A stretch of 64,000 nucleotides of DNA from Chara braunii (lineage: Eukaryota > Streptophyta > Charophyceae > Charales > Characeae). Location: contig BFEA01000010.1 in assembly GCA_003427395.1 (NCBI GenBank), positions 4,016,570 to 4,080,569 of the forward strand, given 5' to 3'. The position numbers and the translations under genes are program-made. Below the pieces are notes generated by a model that did not search any database, was not told the DNA's origin, and saw nothing but the letters and a program-made list of their open reading frames with translations. Below are positions 22,016 through 31,093 of this stretch, one piece after another (within the stretch, counting starts at the first letter, position 1; each line of letters opens with the position of its first letter).

Positions 22016-22389
22016 AGTTGGAAAAAAACAAACGTTGGGGGGGTCGAGGTCACCTCGAGGTGATGTTGGCGGTTCTGTCCGCGCCCCATTGTCGCCGCCC
22101 TCCTCCTCTTCTTCGTCTACCTCGATGTCCTCCTCCTAGTCCTCGTCGACCTCCTCCTCCATATCGTCCTCGTCGTCCTCTTCCTCGTCCTTCTTCTCCT
22201 CCTCCTCATTCTCGTCCCCTTCTTCTTCCTCTTCCCCATCCTCCTTGTCCTCCTCCCCCTCCTCTTCTTACTCATCTTCCTCGTCCTCGTCGTCGTCATC
22301 CTCAGCCTCATTACCCTCCTCCTACTCCTCCTCCTCCCCTAACTCCTCCTCAGGCTCCTCCTCCTCCCCCCCCCCTCCTCCCCCCCTCT

Positions 22390-23559
22390 TTTGCCACGAC
22401 AGGTTCCCCTACTTGCACCTACAACGTGCGCAAGACTAACGGGTCTTCAAAGGCTGTCGTGAACAATGTTGGGGTGCACGGGGCAGAGTAGAGGGTGCAG
22501 GATAGCATAGGTGATAGGTCAGCTCAGGCAACGGACCGAAGGCCACAACACAGGGACAACGTGGAACAGGTGGCATATCAGCATGCAAAGTGTCTGGGGG
22601 TTAGACATACCATCGTGCAGACGGTGGATGAGGTAGTACAGGACTTGCCGGGCCAGAGGGTTGAACAGAGGGTTGATCATAGCGCACATCGGAGATTGGA
22701 CGAGAGAGCACATCCGCCGGACAGGGAGGGCATTCCTCTCATGGTCGTGTAGACTGCAGAGCAGCGTGTGGGGGTGGGTTTGGCTGCGACTGTGGAGCAG
22801 AGGGCGAAGCAAAGGGTACATCCATGTGTTGCCTTAGGTGCAGATCCTAGGGTGGAGCAGAGGGTGGAGCAGAGGGTGGAGCAGAAGGTCGAAGTTAGGG
22901 TGGATGTTGCTGTGGAGCACCACATGGACCAAGGGAGATCAGACATCGTATGCGAGAGAGTGGGCGAGAGGATTGACGAGAGTGTCGTCGGAGATGAGGG
23001 CGGTGTGATGGTGTAGGAGAGGATAGAGGATAGGGATAGGGAACCCCCGCAGGAGAGTAGTGTGCGAGACATCTCACTCACCGGAACTTCGTTCTACGGG
23101 ATTCCCCCGCTACCCCCACGTGTTGCACAGTCCTCTCAGGGGGTGGATCTTGGTGTACGTGGCATGTCGCCACCACGTCGCGTGGCAGATCAGGGGCGAA
23201 CATCTAGAGGAGTTATGGGTGGTGTCGACCACGACTCCAGACAGGCGACGCAGGGAGAGGAACGCAACTTGTTATTGACGAGTCGCATACCCTCAACCAG
23301 TCCAGCAGGCATACCGCCTCGGCCCGGACTTGGAACCATCCATTCACCCCACTTATCCACGCTCAGCAGAGGCTCTAGTCTTCCCATGTCACTACGGTCG
23401 TCGTCGTCCAGGACGATTTGCACGCCCATGCGCAGTCCACTGGGGATGCCCCCACTTCCCGCACGACGACCATCAGCCATCTGCGATAATGTCAAGACGA
23501 GTCGTGCCGGCAAAGAAAGAGAAAGAGGGAGGACGACGGAGGTGAGGATCCACCCCTAA
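22390..23559 (+). pseudogene. Degenerate ORF of unknown function with RVEQ-rich repeats
   Basis: One frame stays open for about 390 codons apart from three TAG codons (22489, 22750, 23012 or close by). Each is in a context where CAG (Gln) would fit, so C-to-T decay is likely. A middle part repeats a 12-bp word (gtggagcagagg) encoding RVEQ steps, flanked by Pro/Ser-rich and Arg-rich parts (LTGTSFYGIPPLPPRV, REPPQESSVRD). No catalytic domain is recognised. It could be the N-terminal part of a transposase of a family with disordered heads, but I have no motif for that. Confidence 0.35.
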
Positions 23560-23639
23560 GGCGCCCCAGAGCAGGCACCAGTCGACCACGTGGCCGCCCA
23601 CGTGGCTCGTGTAGAGGACGAGGCAAGTAACAACAATCA

Positions 23640-23922
23640 TGGGCACTGAGTGCACTGGGGGATGCTCATGCAGAGACTGTTGACCTTGAGGAAGGGGTTG
23701 CTACAGGCGGAGGTATCTAAGGGGGTATCCATACCAAATTGTGAGCCGCTGGCAGAGAGAGGCAGAAAACCTTTTCTCGCATGGTGAACGATGATCCTGA
23801 TGGTGATGATCAGGGCAACACATCGGATGAGATGTCCGACAGCGACTACGTGGACGAGACTCATCAGAGGGGTCAGGCTGAGGGAGAAGAGGAAGTGGAT
23901 GCAATGTGCATTTGGTGAGCGG
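23640..23922 (+). pseudogene. Acidic ORF tail, possibly C-terminal end of a transposon protein
   Basis: A frame near 23640-23920 carries an acidic stretch (DPDGDDQGN, SDEMSDSDYVDE, GEEEVD) ending at TGA 23918-23920. Acidic tails of this kind end several hAT-type transposases, but without the catalytic core this is only a guess. It lies about 80 bp after the degenerate ORF and may be its end with the middle deleted. Confidence 0.3.
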
Positions 23923-24084
23923 GAGTGGAGCGTTGGTTGCAGCCACAGAGAGAGAGAGATTTTGTTGGTGTACTTTATTTGTTGCACTGGTAGTGCATTG
24001 CTTCTGTTTCTGTCCCATTCCGTCGACGAGCTTGAATCCGCATCAGCAATCTGCAACTTTGTTCAACGAATGTGTTTGTCAATA

Positions 24085-24315
24085 TAGCTCGTGTGCATGT
24101 GTGTTTATTTCTGTGTGCGGTTGGCTGCTGGTGTGGGTGTGTTTTTGTGGGTGTGGGTGGGTGTACAGAGTGGGTGTGTGTGTTTGCCTGTAGATATTCT
24201 TTGTGTGTGTGACTGTGTGTATGTGTGCTCACTTGTGTGTCACTGTGTGCGTTTGTGCGTGGATATAATGTGTGTGCGTGTGTGTGCGTGTGTGTGTGTC
24301 TGTGTGTGTGCACGG
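24085..24315. repeat. (GT)n-rich microsatellite tract
   Basis: Interrupted GT run with embedded ttgtgcg words. Cys/Val frames are artefacts. A CTGCAG-rich imperfect palindrome follows at 24327-24425. Confidence 0.85.
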
Positions 24316-24734
24316 ATGACGGTATCACTGCAGCTGCTGCATCTGCCGCAGCGGATTGTCCACACGCTGCGTCAAACGAAGCAGCTGCAGTCACCGCATG
24401 TGCAGCAATTGTTGACTGCAGCAGCAAACCCTCCATTTCAATCCCCCAAGCAATACATCCCCCCCCCAACACCCCACCATCACACCTCACACACCGTATC
24501 ATTTTTTTTTTCCGTTTTTGCTCAGAACAACATTAAATTTTTGGGGGGTATGCAGACCCCCCCCCATTTTTTTTTTCCGTTTTTTTTTTGGCAAAAAAAC
24601 ACATTGTCCAATTTTCCGAACAACTCCCCCCTGACCGTCTCCCAGAGACGTCCGGGGGAAACGTCTCCCAATCGGATAGCTGGTCGCCTAGGAAATAACT
24701 CTTAACTTCACAAGACAAAAAAATAATGTACGAA

Positions 24735-25060
24735 AAATGTCTTTCCAACATGTATACAAAGCTAAGTACAAAATCTAGAAATACACAAAGAAATTTTTTT
24801 GTCTAACTCTTTTATTTAGTAAAAAATTGGACAAGATCTCCTTTGGAGAAGTAGGCTTTTCAAATTTATACTAATTCATTTATGAACTCAGACAAAAGTT
24901 AAACTTCGTAAAGACAAAATTTGACTAACTTTTTGCATTTGCATAAATTTTGGCAACACTTCCTTTAGCGAAAGTGTCTCTTCAAGATTTATACAAAGCC
25001 AAGTATGAAAAATAAACTTAACTAAGAAAATGTAAAAATTGAACCAACTCATATATCTCC
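24735..25060. repeat. AT-rich tandem repeat (about 120-bp unit), minus orientation
   Basis: The words tatacaaagc-aagta and ttggcaacacttcctttagcg-like recur at roughly 24755, 24866 and 24991. The reverse complement of the same unit (ctaaagga-atgttgccaaaattt) is found at 57148-57290. Confidence 0.6.
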
Positions 25061-25430
25061 GGCACGTGGCGAGCATCTAAAACAACTACCTATCAAAGTT
25101 GAGACTCATAACAATTAGGGTCTACATTCAACCACATGCAAATCCATACCACAATGGGTAAGTACTCTCGCAAAAAATCCAAAGTGTTTCTCACATAAAT
25201 ATTTTATTTACTTCCAGTTTGACAAACCCCAACACCTTTCCTTACATATGGTATAAGAAGGTTTAAACCGCTAGCACACGATCCCGGCCTTGCAAAAAGT
25301 TTTTGTCACCACAATCAAAACTCGAAGGCGTCGCGCGGCCATGAGCGTCGTTGAAAAAAAACAGTGGCAGCCTCCGAAGTGGTGCGTGTTTCATGCTGAC
25401 ACTCGCGGATTAATGTGTGGTGTACTTGTG

Positions 25431-26297
25431 TTTTTAGCCAAATATAAGTCATATTGCTTAACCTTTGTCTTTGTATACACAAGCAGAGGACACAACTTCT
25501 TCTTTGTTCATTAGGCAATCAATTAGACTAAACTAAAGTCACATTGTCTAGTTATGACAAGTGTTTAATATCCAAGTTATAATATTTTTTCGAACTTTTA
25601 ATCTTTTGAAGACTAAGGTTAGTCCAAACTGAAGCCACATTCCTCAATCCGCCTTTGGTTACATTTATTATATTATTAATTAGGTATTTTTTCCCCTTTT
25701 ATAATAAGTTGTAGTCAAACCAAACTGAAGTCACATTGTTTGACGAGCTTTGTTTAATAATAAAAATATAATATATTTATATATAAATTCGTATGTTCAG
25801 ATTCTATTAATGTGCGCGACCTCAGACTAAGCCAAACTGAAGCCACATTGCTTAGTCATCAGTCCAAACCTCCCTCAGAAAAACAAGTAGTTGGGTCTGA
25901 CCAAAGCTACATTACCCAACTTTTAAACCATTTTAACAGGAAGATCGTCACAAGAACAGCAACCAGACCTGACCGAAGCCACATTGTCTGGTTCGGGTAA
26001 GGAATAAAACAACATAGCATAGTCGGTTAGGCCAAATCAAACTACATTGCCTAATTGCACATATAACAACTTACAGAGGTATGACAATCAGACATGACCA
26101 AAGCCACATTGTTTGATAACCACAGAAACTAAACATTACAACAGTCGGGTCTGACCGAAACCAGATTATCCGACTGCAAAGAAGGTGAATTAACAAATAT
26201 TACAACAACTAGACATGTCCAAAGTCACATCGTCTAGTTGCATAGGAAACAGAATAAACAAAGTGGTCAGGCCAAACCGAAGTCACATTGCCAGACT
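25431..26297 (+). repeat. Hairpin array, family A (17-nt conserved loop, covarying stems)
   Basis: Twelve units. Ten good hairpins (left stem/right stem): 25521-25528/25546-25553; 25714-25720/25738-25744; 25825-25832/25850-25857; 25889-25896/25914-25921; 25961-25968/25986-25993; 26025-26032/26049-26056; 26087-26093/26111-26117; 26142-26150/26168-26176; 26206-26214/26232-26240; 26265-26272/26290-26297. Two decayed units are at 25431-25463 and 25617-25649. The loop is 17 nt (16 in one), near CAAACCGAAGCCACATT. The 8-nt left arms all fit RRYYRRRY yet are different words (for example AACCAGAC, AGTTGGGT, GACTAAGC), each matched by its own complement. Departures from Watson-Crick pairing are five or six G-T pairs and one A-A; there is no A-C. 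Linkers are A-rich and unalike. Unit spacing shortens from about 97 to about 60 bp left to right. No known family comes to mind. Confidence 0.8.
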
Positions 26298-27661
26298 CTC
26301 TGAAGACCCAATCATTGCAGGTGAAACTACCTTTTTCCCAACTTCCCCCAATTCATCCCCGTTTGAATTTCAAGCAACAAATGCAAAGTAAGATTCACAC
26401 AACTTTTTATTATTTTTTAATATGATTAAGCTCCATAAAAAATCAGTAAACATCAGGTTGCATGCATACATTTCAATCAAACTAGAGAGGTGTAATAAAT
26501 AGGGGTGTAGTGGGTTCACACAAGGCAAGGAAGGTACACCTGACAACCCTGCCTCCATAACTTCTCTTGGGTTCCGACAGAGTTCCCATAATCGGTGGGT
26601 GGACCTCCCACAAGGTCTCACTGCGAACCTATGGGTTGCAATCTCACCTGCCACCTTCCTCTCCGAACCAGAGATCAGACTTAGAGTAAGAAGGATAAAA
26701 GAAAGGGTTCCAAACTCTCGAGATACAGGAAGGGGACAACTCATCTCGCGCGAGAGGGTCTTGGTATCTTGATGCGCCTGAGGGTCCCGTAATTGTGGCC
26801 AAACCTGCGGTAGGATGACTAAAATGCAGCCAAACGCAGAGTCAACGACGCTCTGACAGTCTTCAAGGTCGCAGCAATAACCCCCCCTTGTAAAGCCTGA
26901 TCACCCCTCCAAGACCACAACGCTTCCTCCCCTGATGAAATTGTAGTTTCACAACCTAAAAAGGGCTCCATTCAAATAGAGCACACCCCGTGTGCTCAAT
27001 TTCAATACAGGTTGTAACAGTCTAGTAAGGTAAGAAAAACAACACCAACTTCAGTCAAACACATTGTGCCTTCCAGTAAGGCGCAGCACAAGACACGATA
27101 GTAGTGTACAACGCAAAACGTAATAAGTCACATCGCCACACAACCAAAGCTCAGCGATGCACAATGCAAAACACAACAACAGAGCATCGTGCACTGCAAT
27201 GCACAGCGTGCATAGTGAAGTATGGCAGGCAGCACGACAAGAACCCAACAAAAAACACCGTAAGTGCACAACGCTGCTCAACAACCGTTTTTCAAAAAAA
27301 AGAAGGATAACATAAGTGGCTCTTGACCCTGAAGATTAATGAACAATTACAACTATGGCAACAACCAAACAATTTGAGCATCACTTAGCCGCAATCTCTG
27401 ACTTCCACAGTAGCAACAACCCTTAGCATCAGTTTTACTGAAGGTACAACCCGTCTGATAACATTCCCGATTCCTTGAGGAAACCAGCAGCAATCCGGCC
27501 GCTGCCAAAACTAACAGCTCCTCTGCTGCTCCCAAAAGCAGTCGATGATACCTTTAAGATCAGATCGCAGCCCACCTCAACCACCAATACCATTCTTTCA
27601 TTACAAGGCAACCTTGCCGTTGGGGTAAACAACAACACTTGAATACTCAGGACTAGTTGTT
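26298..27661. other. No recognisable gene
   Basis: Holds a short stretch (26548-26600) resembling a block of the inverted-repeat arms (48678-48725), an A/C-rich stretch with repeated gcacaacgc, gcaaaac and gcacagcg words (27060-27290), and nothing with a domain. Confidence 0.45.
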
Positions 27662-27932
27662 GCTGAGAGCTATGTTGCACGGTGGCCTCGACCTGGTTCG
27701 GCCCAGGCCGCGGCCGGGCCGGCCGAGAACTTTCGGCCGATGCCGCGGCGAATTGGGGAGGGGGGTTGGGGGGCGGGGAACGGGTCTCGAGTCGGGGGGG
27801 CGGGCCCTACCTCCTCACAAAAAAAAAAACATAAAAACTTCGAAAACGGGGGGGTGGATTTCGAAGACTACCAAAAATAAATAAATAAATAGAAAACAAA
27901 AAAAAAATCGTTGATTGACTGTTTTTTTATTT

Positions 27933-27992
<60 letters not shown>

Positions 27993-28071
27993 GTGGGGGA
28001 GGGGTCCTCCCTCCACTCCACGGCGCGCGCACACCTCTCTCTCTCTCTCGCGCGCGTGCGCGTGCACACCT

Positions 28072-28124
<53 letters not shown>

Positions 28125-28132
28125 TTTCTTTC

Positions 28133-28170
28133 GCCGAAGTTGCGCAGGCGGGACCCCGCGCAACTTCGGC
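28133..28170. repeat. Perfect 13-bp hairpin inside the hAT-like element
   Basis: GCCGAAGTTGCGC pairs with GCGCAACTTCGGC around a 12-nt loop, between a (CA)n run and a (GT)n run. Confidence 0.95.
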
Positions 28171-28182
28171 ACAAGTAAGTGA

Positions 28183-28456
28183 GCGTGTGTGTGAGTGTGT
28201 GTGTGCATGTGTGTGTGTGTGTGTTTGTGTGTGATTGAGTGGGGGTTGGGGTGGCGACCCATCCCCCACCAATCAATCAATCAATCAATTAATCAATCCA
28301 AAGAAAAAAAAAAGTAAAAACAAAAAACAAGAAAAGCGGGTTTTTTCGTTTTTGTTTTTTACTTTTTTTTTCTCTTTTGATTGATTGATTGATTGATTGG
28401 TGGGGGATGGGTCGCCCCCCCAACCCCCACCCAATCACACACACACACACATACAC

Positions 28457-28489
<33 letters not shown>

Positions 28490-28492
28490 TCC
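28183..28492. repeat. Large palindrome (about 310 bp) inside the hAT-like element
   Basis: It is centred near 28338. Reading outward, both sides carry the A-rich/T-rich core, (AATC)n/(GATT)n, ccatcccccacc/ggtgggggatgg, a G-rich/C-rich block, then (GT)n/(CA)n. Arms agree over most of 150 bp. Confidence 0.85.
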
Positions 28493-28779
28493 TTGCACGG
28501 GGTTTCGAAGAGTTTTTTTTTTTCTTTTTCTTTTTTTATTTTTTGTTACGCAATCGAAAACAATAATGCCCCCCAAAAAATATGGGCGTGTAGGGTTTTT
28601 TTAGCCCTACATGCCCAATTTTTTTTTTCATGCGTTAAAAAAAAAATAAAAAAATCCTGCACGCAACTCGGCTGGTCGGCCTCGGCCGAACCGAGCCGAT
28701 TCGGCCATCGGTCGAGGCCGCGGCCGATTTGGACCCCCTGGCTGCGGTCGGGCGTGCAACATAGGCTGAGAGACAACAA

Positions 28780-30543
28780 GCCCGCTCAGGGACTGTTGTA
28801 TCAATCTTGATATAAGAGCAAGGCCCACCTCTGAAAACTGCAGCACCACCACCACTCATCACCTCGATGATTAATCTGAACAACAACATGGCTTCGATAA
28901 TGGTCACACAAGGAGATGACCACGATCAACTTAATCACCACTTGTAAGACCTTGATGATGGCAACTTGGATGAAGGTGACCATAGCGACCGTCGAATTGA
29001 AGGCGATCACAACAACGAGGCCGGATGTGACAAAAAATCGGAACGGCCAAAGCAAAGACAGCTTTGGTGAGCCTGATGATGAACAACAGAACCTAGGTCA
29101 CAGTAACGCACTCTCCACTCGGATCTCGACAGGCGCCAACAAGGAGACAACTTGCTCCAACAGGAAGTCAAAATGACGGGCACTGCCAAGGTCGAGACAA
29201 CGGTCCTCATGGGCGCGACAGATGGACCTCGCTCCGCTACTCATCAAATATGCAAAATGAGAATGGATCTTCCGCTAGAACATGGGAAGATACATTGCCA
29301 ACTAATCGGTCTGCTGTTTTGCCCAGTGGCTCCACCTGCCAAGTGCAAAATGAGAATAAATTTTTCGCTAGAACATAGAAAGATATATACGAGTTGAGTC
29401 TCTCTCTTCCTCTCTCTTCCCTTCACATAACTCAGCCTGCTACTCTACTTACTCTGCATCAGTGACAAACATGACCACAATCAACGATGATCAAATGGAG
29501 GCAAACGACTGGTATGACCGTGGCTGAAGACGAGGAGCCCAATGGTGAGCACGACAATAAGCAGCGTGGTCACAAAAGTCACGATAGCGGCCACTATTAG
29601 AATCAGAAGGAAGGTCACCCCGACTGGTGCGCACGCACCATCGGGAACAGGACTAAGGTCGAGACGACCATTCGGGGATCCGCACGGGGATCAAGGCAAA
29701 CCCAAAAGCGAGCACTTACTAAAAACGAACATGATCGCAATGATTAGATGGTCAGGATGAACACGATCGGCCCCTGCCATATCCACTCTCTCGCTCATGT
29801 CCTTCACACTTAGTATTCCCTCTTCTACTTACCACTCTTCCTATCTCTGCTTTTCCAGTTTTCACTTCCCCATTTTCTTGGCTCTCCCTATCTCACTGCT
29901 TTTTCTCTCTATGTATCCAGCCAGCACCACCGGAGCAAGATGAGTAGAGCAACATGACGATGATTAGAAATACGGCCCGCATCGAAACGGTGAACAATCA
30001 TTACTTCCTCCAGGACCTTGGCGACGAGCGGCGTGGTAATCAGGGACGGCAGGGCAGTCTCCACTTCATCTGATGTGCAAAATGAGAATAAATCTTCCCC
30101 TAGAAAGTGGGAAGATATATTGCCACAATATAGTTGCTCAGCATCTGCCGCTCGAACCGAACAAATTGTTGCTCAGATCACAATTTTGACGAGGCCAATG
30201 TGTTCAGAATGATCTGAAAACCCCATTTAGTATCTTTGTTTGCAAAAATGGATTGAGAAACAGCTGAGTAAAATCAATCTTCACTCCCATTCACTCTTTT
30301 CTTACCTCCTCGACCTTTCCCACGCACCTATTACTCTTCTAACACATCTCATACTAAATCTCCTCCCAATCTGACTACAGATTCGGGATTGCCCATCCCG
30401 AACCCCCCGACTTATCATTCCTCCTTGCCTAGACCCGTCAAGGGATGAGCACGGTTCGTGTTTCTTGCTTCGTCACGTTCACCTTCGCCATCCACACTCT
30501 CTTGTTGACGTCTCCTCATATTCCCCCTTCCGCTAGCCCAATC
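28780..30543. repeat. Degenerate repeats of GACCACGATCAAC type; no gene
   Basis: The stretch is full of loosely repeated words (gaccacgatcaac, gatgatg, gcgaccac, ggtcgagac) and contains three copies of a block starting tgcaaaatgagaat with a hairpin in it (29251, 29343, 30074). Related blocks occur at 40388 and 40472. No coding domain. Confidence 0.5.
29267..30116 (+). repeat. Hairpin family C (three copies, 11-nt loop)
   Basis: The copies are 29267-29273/29285-29291 (ATCTTCC with GGAAGAT), 29360-29366/29378-29384 (ATTTTTC with GAAAGAT) and 30092-30098/30110-30116 (ATCTTCC with GGAAGAT). Loops are 11 nt near gctagaacatg. The second copy differs by two C-to-T changes in the left arm. One is matched by G-to-A in the right arm and the other leaves a T-G pair, so seven pairs persist. 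Confidence 0.6.
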
Positions 30544-31093
30544 TTTTTTTTTTTTTTTTTTTTTTAACTCACTGTCTCATATTTCAAATGAAGGAATACG
30601 AGGCCGAAAACCTCACCATTCAACCCGGAGTTATCCCGGCAGCATCAACCGGTTTAGCTTATCCCAATCAACTTGCCACACATCTACTTAATGCATTCTT
30701 TGTAATCAACAACAAAAAGAAACCAAAACTTCCTTAAACCCAAACGCCTAATTGAGCCTAAGAGTCTCCTTGCTATCCTATCCTAATCTACTTACCTACT
30801 CCAGGTAGACCCTTACCTATATACAGACCTACGACCGGTCTGGTACCCAGCCCAAAGCGGTCGGGAGGAACCTTGTTCCATTCCCAACCCCTGACACTCT
30901 CCCTCCCTCCCCCCTATGCAGTCTACTGTGACTGCCCACAGGAACCGAGTGCACCTGGTTCATCCATAGCATCCTTCCTAACCTACTGTTTCTCAACCCA
31001 ACTCCCCAGTACCAATTTCCCTTCCGGAGACACGTGGGCCAAGCCCAGGCCCTAGGTCCGTTGGAACCATGTCACACCCTTGTTGCGGTCCAG

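Larger units (their letters stand above)
20120..22385. repeat. Tandem modules of about 1 kb: CTC tract plus (AATC)n foldback
   Basis: Module 1 ends and module 2 begins near 21024 with gttggaaaaaaaa, gttgggggggtcgaggtcacc and gatgttggcggtt. The same boundary recurs near 22016. Each module carries a CTC tract, the words tcgctcgcttcc and cactgtcgagcagaatccac, then an (AATC)n run and a palindrome. A third, partial module (22020-22385) stops after its CTC tract. Confidence 0.7.
19798..24690. mobile_element. Possible composite element with GC-rich, loosely inverted ends
   Basis: The left edge (cgatcggacgtccgga, then cccctgaccgtccgggg) and the right edge read in reverse (cgattgggagacg, ggacgtctctgggagacgg) share cgat-gg, gacgt and a gaccg/cggtc core. 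The interior holds the CTC modules, the foldback modules, the degenerate ORF and a GT run. A third stretch with the same words starts at 63900. Target-site duplication is not clean. This is a weak call; independent insertions of related pieces are possible. Confidence 0.3.
27662..28772. mobile_element. hAT-like non-autonomous element with 8-bp target duplication
   Basis: The element proper is 27670-28764 (1095 bp). Terminal inverted repeats are CTATGTTGCACG at the left and its exact complement CGTGCAACATAG at the right (12 of 12). Inner GC-rich stretches also partly match (gcctcgacc, ccgcggcc). The flanking octamer GCTGAGAG is present at 27662-27669 and again at 28765-28772, an exact 8-bp target duplication as made by hAT transposases. 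No transposase is encoded. The inside is filled with (GATT)n, (CA)n and palindromes, so it depends on a helper elsewhere. Confidence 0.85.

Noticed and set aside
20220-22440. Long Ser/Pro/Leu and Arg/Gly frames
   Set aside because: They are translations of CTC/CTT runs with no domain.
25431-26297. CRISPR array
   Set aside because: The conserved part is a loop with stems that differ per unit, linkers are unequal and A-rich, and the genome is eukaryotic with no cas genes.
27927-28280. Frames with THTHTH or CVCVCV runs
   Set aside because: They are translations of (CA)n/(GT)n runs. The same applies at 2354-2981, 24091-24705, 43119-43472, 53202-53673, 54150-54461 and 62424-62832.
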